Source of the DNA: Scortum barcoo
Lineage: Eukaryota > Chordata > Actinopteri > Centrarchiformes > Terapontidae
Length of the DNA: 64,000 nt
NCBI GenBank assembly: GCA_023238725.1
Contig: CM041541.1
Span: forward strand, 9,448,044 to 9,512,043
Direction of reading: 5' to 3'
Shown here: positions 34,101-44,519 of the stretch, piece by piece
Layout: each line of letters starts with the position of its first letter
How positions within the stretch are numbered: position 1 is the first letter of the stretch
The notes under the pieces: model-generated
Told to the model about the DNA's origin: nothing
Seen by the model: only the letters and a program-made list of their open reading frames with translations
The model's database searches: none
Made by a program: the position numbers and the translations under genes

Positions 34101-36828
34101 TTTATATTCTTCCTGACTTAAACTAAATGACTTTTACAGGCATTGTTCTTTATTTATAAAAACATCTGTGAAGGACATTTACTGGTTCTTAAGTCGTGAT
34201 CGCTGCTCGTCTGTGTCACAGGTACAAGAAGCGCTTCCACAAGTTTGACAAAGAGAGCAAAGGCTTCATCACCACCGTCGACGTCCAGCGAGTTTTAGAA
34301 GTGAGTCGTCTTTTCCGTCTCTCGTCTTTGTGCACTTGTCTTCATTATGTCTCATCGATCACCGCCCTCTCGTCGTTTTTTCCTCTCTCCGCAGAGCATC
34401 AACGTTCACATCGATGAGAACGCGCTCCACGAGATCCTTAACGAGGTGGACCTCAACAAGAACGGACAGGTGGAGATTGATGAATTCATGCAGGTACGTA
34501 AACACGGAGACGCCTGAGAGCCGATCATTTAAATATCCAGTTCAGCAGATATTCCACTCACCAGTAAACTTTGTATATCTCTTTTTATGTATCTAAGATT
34601 TTAAACTTAAGAAAAGCTTGAAACATGCTGACAGATAATCTCACTGTGCTTTTCACTTGTTGTAAGAACATAGGACCGTTTTTGATTATACTTTATTTCT
34701 AGGTTTCCTTCATCTTCCACAGAAATATTTAGTCCATTTATACAAGTTAAATGAATAAATAACAGAAGAGATGCTCACAACCAAACCAAAATAACAACAC
34801 AATTTTTTTTTCTTTGTAGTGTAGTAGTGTGGGTGGAGTAGGGAAGGAGAGGAAAATGGGACTTTTGGGGGTCATTACTTCATAAAAAGCTTATTTTAGC
34901 AGAAAAGACTGAACTGAACAAACTAAGTGACTATAAAAATAAAATTTATCAAAGTGCATATATGTGTGTGTGGTGTGTGGCTGCGACTGATGAGAGGAAC
35001 CGGTAGTGGCCAACACCTCCGTCAGAACACAAACCACCACACATTATGACTTTCTGAATTATTTTGCATGCGTCCATAATCACCCGCCTTGTCATGCTTC
35101 AAAAACTGTGACGAAATTTAACTTGAAGGATTTTTTTTTACATATTTTACCCTAAAATGTTCCAAATTAATGTTGTAAGTGGCAGCGAAAGCATCAAAAA
35201 GGTTAAGCGAGGTTATATGCCTCTCCCTCCTCATACATGATATAACGTCCTGACAGGTCAGTAAAGCTGCACCGCTGTTTTAAAAAAAGACACTGTTGTC
35301 CACCTGAGACGTGAGAGAGGTGAACATCCTGCAAACAGAAGGTGCGAAGCCTTAACTCGACTCGATGGAGCTAATTAGAGAGGAGAGTCTCTGTCAGCGA
35401 CTCGTGTAATGAGGCCTGAAGTGCGTCCGGGTCTCCCGCGTCCGCCCGCCGCTAAATTACTTTCTCACTCGAGTCCAGAAAAGAGTCATTATCGGGGAGC
35501 GCGATGACAGCCCATGATTTAGTCTTCATTAGAGTGCCGGCGTCCTGCAGGGCCGAGGAAACAGGCCCCGGGGTGGTAAATCAGCCAGGAGACGGGATAT
35601 CTTTAATCCACACGAGTTAAGTGTTTGAGATGTGATTGTGTGTTTTCTGACGCTGAATGTCTGTTTCTGCTTGACCCGCACATGGATGACTTGGGGACAA
35701 CAAACAGATAGCGTACATGCACAGAACTGATGGGGAAACCACGACTGTAACCTTCCTCTGACATTAACTAAAAAAAAAAAAAGTTTAAGTCCTCTGGTTA
35801 ACACTAAAAAAAGCATCCGAGAAGTGTTAAAGCTGCAGGAGGAAAAACGTGGTGGTTTTATATATATATTTATTATTGTCAGCAAAACCAACAATGAAAC
35901 TCAAACTATTAAAAACACATCAGTTAGCTACAGTGTCACCGGGTTTTCATTAAAATGTCATTAAAGAGCCGACATGTAAGACATTTTTCTACATATCCAT
36001 AATGAAAACAAACAAAACCAATGTTAAAACACGGACATTAAAAACAGAATAAAAATACTACCGTGTGGATGAGGATGGATTAATGACTAAGTTTCGTCAG
36101 GGTATTTAAAAAAAATGAGACTTTATGTATTCATAAAGCATAAGAAAATATGCTGAGAACTTCTTTTCCATGAATGATTTCCAGGAAAGATTGAAACCGA
36201 GTGCAGATTCATCTCATCTTGACTCTTTATGATGAATTTTCACTCTTTAAACACCTCAGACGTTAGTGTTTTTCCAGCGTACTTACCAACACTTTTACCA
36301 CATAATTTATTTATTTACTTTGTCTATTCATGTATTTATTCATCACTTTTGAATCTCTGTTTGTGATTTAAGAATGAAATCTTCAATAAGGACGGTTGAG
36401 TTTGGTGCTGCAGACTTAAAAGACGGACTGATAAATATGTTTGTTTACTTATTTATTTGTTACTTTAAAAAGGATAAACAGAAAAAAATTACCAGAGCAG
36501 AACAAAAAAAAGAAAGACAATATATACACGTTCACAAACACACCCATACATATATACGTGAATATATATTTATGTCCACACACTAACACATTGTTGGTTT
36601 TGGTCCTCATTTACTGACCTTCTTCTTCTTCTAAAAATGCGTGAATTGCTGTAAGCTGCACGCTGTAAGCTTTCCCTAACGTTTTTTTCCCTGTGCAGCT
36701 GATGAGCGCGGTGAAGAAGGGGCAGGTGTCGGACAGCCGGCTGGCCATCCTCATGAAGTCCGCCGAGGAGACTCTGGATCAGAGAGGCCCGGTGACGGTG
36801 GACCGGAGCTGGCGGCGGCGGCGTCTAA
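19057..36828 (+). CDS. gpd2: Mitochondrial glycerol-3-phosphate dehydrogenase (FAD-linked), 16 coding exons
   Basis: Inner-membrane flavoenzyme of the glycerol phosphate shuttle: oxidises sn-glycerol-3-phosphate to dihydroxyacetone phosphate and passes electrons to ubiquinone. Order in the joined protein: N-terminal targeting/hydrophobic segment (residues 1-34); FAD-binding VVGGGATGAG at about 74-83; dehydrogenase core with SGTS-like TSSRSTKLIHGGVRYLQ; C-terminal alpha domain; two EF-hands (loops 636-647 and 672-683), the regulatory calcium-binding region of animal GPD2. All 15 introns between coding exons are GT-AG and in phase. Allowing for one extra base at 36810-36812, the protein is 728 residues and ends SCGGGV, against 727 and SCGGL in human. 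Read literally, the last exon instead runs to a stop at about 36956 (771 residues). Introns range from 80 bases to about 3.2 kb. Confidence 0.97.
19785..20060. repeat. GCTAAGCTAAGCTAAC-family dispersed repeat
   Basis: Contains TTTATGCTAAGCTAAGCTAA, 'gagataaaacatgttaatta', 'atcaatcctccagtctag' and a tail 'gcgtatttcccaaa'. Further copies lie at 37855-38000 and 41090-41270 and a partial one at 60825-60990. Widespread in fish; non-coding. It lies in gpd2 intron 2. Confidence 0.65.
21530..21800. repeat. Degenerate AATCGATTAATCG-type repeat copy
   Basis: Shares 'cattagaaaacagtgaaaaa', 'aaatcccagaaat' and 'catatttgagaaacttgaac' with the copy at 6370. Ends are eroded. Confidence 0.45.
22329..22500 (+). 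CDS. gpd2: gpd2 coding exon 2 (residues 35-91, FAD-binding motif)
   Basis: 172 bases. Encodes the start of the FAD fold: EEFDVLVVGGGATGAGCALD, the dinucleotide-binding glycine motif at about 76-83, then AVTR. Donor ACGCA|GTAAGC. Confidence 0.97.
23188..23312 (+). CDS. gpd2: gpd2 coding exon 3 (residues 92-133)
   Basis: 125 bases. Encodes LKTALVERSDFSSGTSSRST, then KLIHGGVRYLQKAIMKLDYEQ, among the most conserved parts of the dehydrogenase core (flavin contacts). Confidence 0.97.
23558..23655 (+). CDS. gpd2: gpd2 coding exon 4 (residues 134-165)
   Basis: 98 bases. Encodes YMMVKEALHERANLLEIAPH then LSAPLPIMLPVYK (last codon split). Confidence 0.97.
23916..24079 (+). CDS. gpd2: gpd2 coding exon 5 (residues 166-220)
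   Basis: 164 bases. Encodes WWQLPYYWAGIKMYDLVAG, then CLKSSYVLSKTKALELFPML and KDKLVGAIVYYDG (last codon split). Acceptor CTAAG is weak in pyrimidines but the phase join to the previous exon is exact. Confidence 0.96.
24080..27041 (+). other. gpd2: gpd2 intron 5
   Basis: About 3.0 kb. Holds an 18-bp triplicate at 24348-24397 and a GC-richer block at about 24840-25810 with no splice-linked coding frame. Nothing else identified. Confidence 0.5.
24348..24397. repeat. 18-bp tandem repeat
   Basis: Unit ACCATTAACTGATTGATG present 2.8 times without mismatch. Confidence 0.95.
27042..27206 (+). CDS. gpd2: gpd2 coding exon 6 (residues 221-275)
   Basis: 165 bases. Encodes GQHNDARMNLAIALSAARYG, then AAIANYTEVVRLLKTTDPQT and GARCRDVVTG. 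Confidence 0.97.
27623..27767 (+). CDS. gpd2: gpd2 coding exon 7 (residues 276-323)
   Basis: 145 bases. Encodes QEFDVKAKCVINATGPFTDA, then a variable LRKMDNQENQN and ICQPSAGVHIVIPGYFS (last codon split). CVINATGPF is the conserved flavin-fold strand. Confidence 0.97.
28417..28610 (+). CDS. gpd2: gpd2 coding exon 8 (residues 324-388)
   Basis: 194 bases. Encodes PDNMGLLDPATSDGRVIFFL then PWEKMTIAGTTDTPTSV, PGEDDINFILTEVRNYL and DVE. The GTTDTP turn is typical of the family. Confidence 0.97.
29083..29216. repeat. AAGTAACTAAGTAC-family repeat fragment
   Basis: From CAGTGGAGTGAAACATAC to TACTTAGTTACAGTCCACCA with 'ttcaagtacaaatatctcaaa' inside. Inverted ends as in the copy at 6826. It lies in gpd2 intron 8. 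Confidence 0.55.
29810..29944 (+). CDS. gpd2: gpd2 coding exon 9 (residues 389-433)
   Basis: 135 bases. Encodes RRGDVLAAWSGIRPLVTDP, then SICRNHIVSISDSGLITIAG. The WSGIRPL and GLITIAGGKWTTYR (continued in the next exon) motifs are family hallmarks. Confidence 0.97.
30029..30204 (+). CDS. gpd2: gpd2 coding exon 10 (residues 434-492)
   Basis: 176 bases. Encodes GKWTTYRSMAEETLDAAVK, then TVGLMLEGAKGWTPTLYIRL and VQDYGLESE. The preceding intron is only 84 bases. Confidence 0.97.
30205..31878 (+). other. gpd2: gpd2 intron 10
   Basis: About 1.7 kb. The block at about 30790-31400 is GC-richer and word-diverse with sites such as AAAGGTCA at 31153-31160; it is a candidate enhancer but not tested. 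No coding exon seen. Confidence 0.4.
31879..32010 (+). CDS. gpd2: gpd2 coding exon 11 (residues 493-536)
   Basis: 132 bases, whole codons. Encodes VAQHLVSTYGGKAFDVAKM, then AQVTGQRWPIVGKRLVSEFP and YIEAE. Confidence 0.97.
32091..32249 (+). CDS. gpd2: gpd2 coding exon 12 (residues 537-589)
   Basis: 159 bases, whole codons, after an intron of only 80 bases. Encodes VLYAIKEYACTAIDVIARRT, then RLGFLNVQAADEALPRIV and MAKELDWSQERKT. Confidence 0.97.
32985..33240. repeat. Degenerate AATCGATTAATCG-type repeat copy
   Basis: Shares 'ctcagatgtgaggatttgctg' style text, 'caagacatttaaagac' and 'atcagcagattaatcagtga' with the family. It lies in gpd2 intron 12. Confidence 0.45.
33515..33627 (+). CDS. gpd2: gpd2 coding exon 13 (residues 590-626)
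   Basis: 113 bases. Encodes AELEAAKKFLYHEMGYRSRS, then EQLTKTSEINLDYQEVVR (last codon split), the linker into the EF-hands. Confidence 0.96.
34222..34300 (+). CDS. gpd2: gpd2 coding exon 14 (residues 627-653, first EF-hand)
   Basis: 79 bases. Encodes YKKRFHKFDKESKGFITTVD then VQRVLE. The loop at 636-647 starts with Asp, has Gly at its middle and ends in Asp instead of the usual Glu, so calcium affinity may be lower here than in the second loop. Confidence 0.96.
34395..34493 (+). CDS. gpd2: gpd2 coding exon 15 (residues 654-686, second EF-hand)
   Basis: 99 bases, whole codons. Encodes SINVHIDENALHEILNEV followed by a canonical calcium loop DLNKNGQVEIDE at 672-683, then FMQ. Confidence 0.97.
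34494..36698 (+). other. gpd2: gpd2 last intron
   Basis: About 2.2 kb. The block at about 35330-35600 is GC-rich, non-repetitive and has TAATTA- and TCATTA-type homeodomain words; it is a candidate conserved non-coding element. The rest is AT-rich. Confidence 0.4.
36699..36828 (+). CDS. gpd2: gpd2 last coding exon (residues 687-728), with apparent one-base insertion
   Basis: Encodes LMSAVKKGQVSDSRLAILMK, then SAEETLDQRGPVTVDRS. After the Ser codon at 36807-36809 the sequence TGGCGGCGG continues out of the family frame. If one base in 36810-36812 is extra, the frame gives SCGGGV and a stop at 36826-36828, matching the known vertebrate C-terminus. As written it reads RRRR and a low-complexity tail to about 36956. 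Confidence 0.93.
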
Positions 36829-38330
36829 AGCCCCACGAAACAAGCTGGGATTCAGGGATGCCAAGAAAAAAAAAAAAAACCTTCTGGTTCTTTTATTTTT
36901 TTTTTTTTAAAGGTGGTGATGAGAAAAAACAACAACATGCAAATGGAGCTATCTGAATGACAATAACGCAATCAAGCAGGCGGGGAGATGAATTCGGCCA
37001 AATCAAGTGTGGCCCAGCGTCACACCCGAGTGTTTTGGGTGAAATCGTACCTAATGATTGAGGCCGAGAGCCGATGTGTCTCCTACGCATCAGGTGCCTC
37101 TGACATTACACAGCACACAACGATCCGTTTTATACGCCTTTTAAACTCTTTGATATTTTAATCATTACATCCTCTCTGTACGCTCTTTTATTTTTTTTTA
37201 ACATAATTGACACTGATTGTTGGGGGAGCGCTGTCCTCGATGTGATGCAGCTTTTTCAGATGTTTGGTTGTGCTTTATTTCACGGGTCTGTTGCTTTCTG
37301 ACAATTCTCTAAAAGTTTCCTGGAAAGACAGACTAAGAAAGACTTTTCATGGTAATAATTCCACTTGAAAGTTAAAATTTTCCTCAGAAGAGCATTTAAA
37401 AGTGAGTCAGAGCATCGTAAAATCGACTGTTCGTGAGTTGAGGAGAATATTTAACATACTCTGGAGTCATTTACTGGATACAGATATATATAAAACATAC
37501 ATGGATCACAAAATAAGTCTTGTAAACCATCATGAAGCACAAATTTAAGCAGTTTTTGATGAGATTCATGAATATCCACCTCATCATAAACTGTACAAAC
37601 ATGCCGTCAACAAGACTAGAAAGAAAGAACAAAAAAAGAAACATTATTTTTTTACCATTTATTCCACATTTGATTTATCTAGGAATTATTTTCCTTGATT
37701 ATATTGGAAAATGTCCTCTATTTTGTCTGGCAAAATGTTCAGTTTCACAATATATTCAGTTTACCATCATAAAACCATAATTTTTTTCTTGAAGAGTGGC
37801 CAAAACTAGTAATTAATTGTTAAAATAGTCACCAGTTAATTGTTACTTAATCTTTGGTAAACTGATGCTAGCTGTTTCCACCTGTTTACAGTCTTTATGC
37901 TAAGCTAACCTAACTGGCTGTAGGTTCATATTTAACATTCAGACATTAGAGCGGTATCAATCCTCTTGTCTCGTTTAAGTATATATATATATTCATATTT
38001 TTTATATATATATTTTAGTTTTTCTCGTCTTAAGTCACGGTGCTTTAGAAAACACCTCTTTAGTTTAAAAAGCTTTCTATAGTCAAATTTCTTCTTACGA
38101 TGCTTCTGTGAAACCCACCACAGATCAGCTGAACATCCAAAAAAAAAAACCCTCTTAACTCTTTAGATAAATGAAAAATAAAGTCTCCAGCAATAAATGA
38201 ATATTTTTTACCTTGAAATGGACATTTTCTTTTTAGGAAAAACCTGCAAATAGAAACAAATTTCTGATTCTTTCAAGGAAACGTCCTAAAATTAAAAAAA
38301 AAATAACACCTGACCCGTGAAATAAAGCCT
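36829..38330 (+). other. gpd2: gpd2 3' UTR (extent uncertain)
   Basis: AT-rich transcribed-type sequence after the stop. AATAAA hexamers occur, one clear example being at 38321-38326 (GTGAAATAAAGCC). Which one is used is unknown; the gene has a long 3' UTR in mammals. A dispersed repeat copy sits inside at 37855-38000. Confidence 0.35.
37855..38000. repeat. GCTAAGCTAAGCTAAC-family repeat copy
   Basis: 'tgtttccacctgtttacag', then TCTTTATGCTAAGCTAACC, 'taactggctgtagg' and 'cattagagcggtatcaatcc' line up with the copies at 19785 and 41090. Confidence 0.65.
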
Positions 38331-38769
38331 CACCGAGCATCTCAGTGTGTTTCTGACATTAGCATGTTACAAGCACAAGTCAGGTGATATTTAACGGTAT
38401 TTTAAGCACTCCTTTTCCATCTATTGCACTACCAGCAAACTACTACTGATGCTGAGGTTTACATGGTGAGGTTTCCAGCTTTAATCGCTTCTGCTCTGTT
38501 CTTCCCATCTGTTTTATTTTTAAATTATTTATTCTCTCACGTCGCCGCAGCCGTTTACACGCAGAATTACACTTTAAAAGATCGTATTTTAAAAAGGGAT
38601 GTGATATATATGAGTAGTTTTATTTTGGAGCATGCTACATGTTTAATAATGTAAAGCAAAATCTTTATTTTTACATCTTGTGTTTGACACGTCTTTTGTT
38701 TCTGTACTTGTGTTGGGGGAGCAGAGAGATCCGAAAATATTGACGCACTTTAAAATTCTTTTATATACG

Positions 38770-38803
<34 letters not shown>

Positions 38804-38813
38804 ATCCTGCATG
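38770..38813. repeat. (AT)n microsatellite
   Basis: About 40 bp of AT alternation with short interruptions. Confidence 0.9.
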
Positions 38814-41089
38814 GTGTTAGCTTCATTGTTTATGTGACAGATAATAAGATGATCCGATATGTTTTTATCTGCAGCTTTAGTGTGATTTTATTTGATTTTT
38901 TAAGGAGTGAAATGAAAAAGGCAGTCACTGTATGAATGTATGATATGTGCCTCGATGTGCCTCAGACATTTTCACAATGCCACAGTCCATGTTAAAGAGG
39001 AAATTATGTTAAGAATGTAAAGATATTTAAAGAGCAGTTGTTATATAAAAGAGAGTATATAAACTGTATTGTATGTTGATTTTTTTTTTTATTTTCTTTT
39101 GAATGGGGCGCCAGGTTGGAGGGTCAAAATAATCAGATAATTCCCATTTTCAATCACCAGTTTCCAGTTTTATAGTATTTTATTCAGGGAAAGCTGTTGT
39201 TAGTTTAGTTTTTAGCATTTAAAGGCCCTTAAAACTTTTTTTCTCCATCAGCTTTTTACAAAAAGTGATGGAGTTTTATGGGAATGAACAATCTTCTGCC
39301 AAATTTACAGCTCAGTGTTTTGTTTTTTACAGTTTAGTAGTTCTGGTGATTTAATTGCAGAGATTTTCAGTATTTTTGGTGTCTCACTGGTTTGAAGTTG
39401 ATGGGACTCAGTTGGAAAAAGATTTGCAGACTCTTATTAAACTCTTAAGATTAAACAACTCTTATTAAATAATACTTTACTACTTTTACTTTGATTAACG
39501 CTAGTTTTGTCATGAGTGTAAGAAATGCTTCAGATTTTTTTATGGGATGAAATGGGATGTTTAAACTGACTAGTCCAGTGTGAAGTTTAAAGTTAGTACA
39601 ATATTGTACCAAAAAAGATCAGATCCTTGTAAAATCTCATCTTGTGTTATGTGCTCATGTTTCTCAAAGTGGATTTATTGGTGTGATTTTAACTCTGGGC
39701 TGTTTTTCCGCTAAGTAAGGTACCAAAAAAGTAAGAAATAGAGACACTTGTTGGATTAGCAATAACAGTTTTTGGCACTGAATCTCAGGTAAAGTAGAGA
39801 AAGCCCTTTTATTTTGAAATTTATTTACTGTCATCTTAAAAAAATGCAGCTTTCAGACCCTCAAATAATCACATTATTTTACTGTCCCACTTTAACTAGA
39901 AAAAGAAATGCTCTCCTCCAACATGGCCGCCCTCCCTCCTCTTCCTCTTCCTCTGGCGAAGGTTTTATATTGTAAAGAGTGTGTGTGTTCCTCATTGCCT
40001 TCATGTAGTGATTTTTTTACTCAGATCTTTTTCAGTAAACAGTCATTCCACAGGTTTCCTCCCGTGTACCGACACCGTAGCCGTGTGGTCTCGTGGGGGT
40101 CCGGGCACAATACCTCCACACTGAGGGCCCTTCAAACTGCCAACGCCGGCCCCGCCAAGAAGAATCGCTCGTGGGCAGCGCGACTTAAAAACCCTGATGT
40201 TTGATTGTCTTCTTTGGATGAAATTACAGCTTTATCCAGGCTCAAAGGAGAATCATATTCCTCTCTTTCTCTTTTACTGTAAGAATACTGTGAGTCTTCA
40301 GGTTAAAAAGAAAACAAAGCAATTATCTAATTAAATGTATCTGGTTGCTCACAAAGCTTTGTGGGGGATTTTTTTTTGTGTGTGTGGACATCATTCAAAC
40401 CCGGCGTCATAACAGCAGACAGACAGAAGTCACATCACCTGACGAGGACTTCACTGTAAGGAAAGGTCTTTTTTATTTTTATTTGTTTGAATGTATTTAA
40501 TGTTTTTTTTTAAATTGTCAAATGACTGAAAATATCTAGTTAAAATCTAAAATTAAGGCATCACTTATTAGTGCTTTAATAAGTCAAAGAGCTTGTTAAA
40601 GCTCCTTTAAATGTGAGGATTTGCTTGTTTTCTCTTATTTTTTAAATATCTTGTGGGTTTGGGCTGTGTGTACGTGTATTTTAAAACACTTGTGATGACT
40701 ATTTGCACTTCATAGGATTAATTTCACAAATTATTGACAGGTTAATCTATATTTAAAGTGATAATTAGTCATAACCATACTTACAAATAAATAAGAATAA
40801 TCACAACAGTGTAGTTTCCACACATAATACACAGAATTCAAAATATCATTTAAGTTTAATTTTAGGCTCTGCTAATATTTTATCTATTTAGTTTCTTGCT
40901 TTTTCACATTAGATATTTTGACTGGTGCTTATGTTTTTTTTTTTATATCACTTTATTTATCACTTTATTGCTGAGTTAAATGAGAAGATTGATACCACTC
41001 CGGTCTGAAGCTACAATTAGCTGCCAGATAAATGAATAAAATAAACAACGTGCCATTTTTACACAGCTTAAACCAACAAATATAAATTG

Positions 41090-41270
41090 TGATGGTAGGT
41101 GGACCAGGCTAACTGTTTCCACCTGTTTCCAGTCTTTATGCTAAGCTAAGCTAACTGGCTGCTGGTTGTAACTTCATACTGTCGTGGAGAAATGAGAGCG
41201 GTGTCGATCTTCTCATTTAACTCTCAGCAAGAAAGTGAACAAAAATATTTCCCAAACTGTCAAACTGTTT
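41090..41270. repeat. GCTAAGCTAAGCTAAC-family repeat copy
   Basis: 'tgtttccacctgtttccag', TCTTTATGCTAAGCTAAGCT, 'aactggctgctgg', 'gagagcggtgtcgatcttct' and 'aaatatttcccaaa'. Best preserved of the four copies in the window. Confidence 0.75.
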
Positions 41271-44200
41271 CTTTAAGGAGAGATCAAACTAAAGGTGCTT
41301 TTTAGTATTTTTACTGAGCGACTTTACAAGACTACTTTTTCTAGGCTGAGTCAAAAGAAGTGAAGTAATATGATAAAAGCACTTGAACAGCTACTTAATG
41401 AAGCCTGTATCATTTTATTTAAAGTTAAACTTGACATTTAAGGATCTGAATATATTTTCAGCCTCACTGCTGACCTCTACATATGACTTATTACTACCTA
41501 TTATGAGAGGTTTTCTCAAAATAATCACTTAACATCTTAAAATAATTTGTGTCTAAAAATGATGTATATTAAAATATTTATATATCATAAATTAATGGTG
41601 TACTATCTCGAAATAAAGACTTCATATCCCAAAATAATGACTTTAAATCTCATAATAATGACTTGTAATGAGTTCATATTACAAAATAATGAGTTAACAT
41701 CTCAATATAACAACATAATACATACATACAACACTGGGTCGGGTTGCTTTCAGTAAAAAATACCCTCACTCACATGTTCTCACAAGGACAGAAGCACACG
41801 CATTAAACTCTGAAAACTGGGTGAAAAACAGCCTTTTCTCCCTAAAGGTCACGGCGAGATTTGAATGACAGCTTTAAGTCCTGCGCTCATATTACAATCT
41901 GCAGCGAGGAAGGCCGCCGCGCGCCGCCTTCCTGGGAAAAGGCCGCCAGAACGAGGAAGCAATTAACTGTAATGAATAATGGGACAAACGTGGACGCCGT
42001 GCGACCGCCGATGCTCGTTTTTCCCTCTCTGGAGGATTAGGACGGCGACGCCAGCCACGCTGAGGTGTCGGCCTGCACACTAATTGAAAAGTCTGAGGAT
42101 AACGTTGGAGGGTGTCAAATACTGTCTTTCTGCATTTCTTCTTCTTCTCCTTAATTCAAAGGGATTTTCTGACCCAAGAGCATCGAATTTGTCTTCTTTG
42201 TTTTTGAGCCAAAATTGGAATTGCTGATGCTTTTCAACAATGATCATGATCAAATTCTTTGATAGACTTGATATTTTATGATAGATAATGTTGTTTTTTT
42301 ACGTGAATCATCCTTTATAGTTTATCACATAAAAATGTTTTATACAGGAAAATGTGCAGAGGAGGTGTTTTTATGAACCCTGAGTGCTGTCTGCAGTGTT
42401 ACTCTCCAGTAAAAGAGGTAAAAAGTCTTTACAGGTAGCTTTTCCTTTCACTTGTGGTTTTGATTTGTTATAGATTTGTGCAACTGTTAAACTACGATGT
42501 AATTCGCCTAACATGACTGGTGGAGGAACAATAAATTTCACTACACTTAATGAATGAATTTGTCTAATTTAAAGAATTATGCCTAAAAAATGGTACTTTA
42601 GTTTATCATGTGCTAAACCCAATCCCCATAGCATCACTGTTGTTCAGCCATTTTTAGCTTTAACAGGACCAAAACATGTACAGTTTACAAAGAAAGGAAG
42701 ACTTTTACACTAAGAATTCTTATATTTTTTTTAAATAATGAGTCCTTAATTGGACAAATGCTCAGCAAGAAAATTAAGATTAACTCCAAACTGGATTAGA
42801 AACTGACTTTTTAACTTTTAAAACCTTATGAATCTGGAGATGATCTGAGTTCAGGACATAAACTCTTTAAATGTACATATTTGTGACGTGTTTTGAAATC
42901 TATATCTTTGCTAAAAAGCAGAGTACGCTTTAATTTAAGTGCCACACGATTTAAGGAATTTGTTATCGAGAGACGGACAAAGAGATGGATGCAAAAGCAC
43001 TTTCTACATTTTTTTAACTTGATTAGAGATATAACGTCCTAAATCTTGTGCTTGGGGGGTTTGGAGGTGCCCGGGGTTCGTCTTAGCCCCATCACCCCCC
43101 TCCCTGACTAATCCGGCCGTGCGAGCTCGAGTGCCGCCGTCGGTAATTAGAAACCGGTGAGTGGAAACGATCAGCCGTTCCACCAGTTTCCGTAAACAGG
43201 TTGTCGCGAAATAATGATGTTTTGATGAGTTTTAATTAGAAGTACGCGTAAGAGCGGCGGGACCAGGCGGCCCCACGACAACTCTGCAAACCCTCACTCA
43301 TTCAGCTAATTATTATGGTAAATAAGATGATAATTAACCGACGGCTCCAGACGTTAATGACATCGACCTCGTGCCAACTAGTAAAAGTTCAAATGTTGAT
43401 ACAGGAGATGGCAGGTGAGGACTGGCTAATTTAATATATCATTATTTGGTGTTATTTGTGCCTTTGATTGCAAGTGAAAATCATTAAATAAAGAGGTTGT
43501 TTTTGAGGCATGAAACATCCTCCAGAGTCCTGTTTCAGTCTGAAGATGGCTGAAGGTCTGCAGAGGTCCAAAAGTGAGTCACGAAATGCCCCCAAAACCT
43601 GAAAAAATCTGCACTTTCAGGGGTGGAATAATGGTTCAAACCTTTCTGGGCCACTCTTGAACCTCCTCTGGTCGAACAAAAACCCATTTCGAAAGGTGTC
43701 CTGACATTTACCTGGGTCACAGGAAGCTCTTTCAGCTGCATCACAATGGACACCTGCCAATCAAACCCAAACAAGGAGAGAATCTCAAGCCGCCGTTCTT
43801 CCTCAAACCCAACGAGAAGAAGGATTTAGACATGAATTCAGCAAAGATTCCTCTTTTTTTTCTGTAAAACAGAGCTTGTTTGTCTCCAAATGAGCTCGAC
43901 TGGCGCCACACGAGACGGTGACGGCGTTTTCTGTGAATCGCGGCTCATTCCGATTCCTCCTACGCGGTGAAAATTAACTCTTCATGAAGAGCTTCCTCAG
44001 ACTGCGAGACATTTTGTGTTTCTGCCTGGCAACAAAGCTCCCTTTCACACCGAATCTGTGGCGTGAGTCATTTTCTGGATGGTCGCTGGCTGAGCGAGTG
44101 AGCGAGTTTCAGTGGGATGAAGAAATTTGTACATTAGCTCTGTCTCTTTGGATAAATTCTAAAAGCTTTTCATGATGTTTTATTCCCAACATGTCTTATC

Positions 44201-44519
44201 TGTCTCTTATTGCCATTATCATAATTGCTTTTATTCCATTTTATTTTTATATTATCTCTAATTATGTGGTTGTATTTGCCTCCTAACAAGTTTAAATCCT
44301 GGTTCAACCATGTAAAACACATAACTAGGAGGTATTATTATCTCACTGTACTATAGAATAATTGGAAATAAATAAATAATCTGAAATAAATGAGTGGAGA
44401 AACATGAAGAAACTCCATCCAGGACACAAGGGGTCACCATTTTCTGATGTAATATCTGCAGTAACAGACTTTTTTTTATCGCCAACTAAATTCCTTTTCA
44501 GACCCTTGAAAAATGAAAG

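Larger units (their letters stand above)
38331..44519. other. Intergenic DNA between gpd2 and fndc4, left part
   Basis: No gene identified. Contains an AT microsatellite, a dispersed repeat copy, and three complex GC-richer blocks: about 41830-42090 and 43030-43400 (candidate conserved elements with TAATTA words) and 43661-43867 (a coding-like open frame discussed among the findings). Confidence 0.45.
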
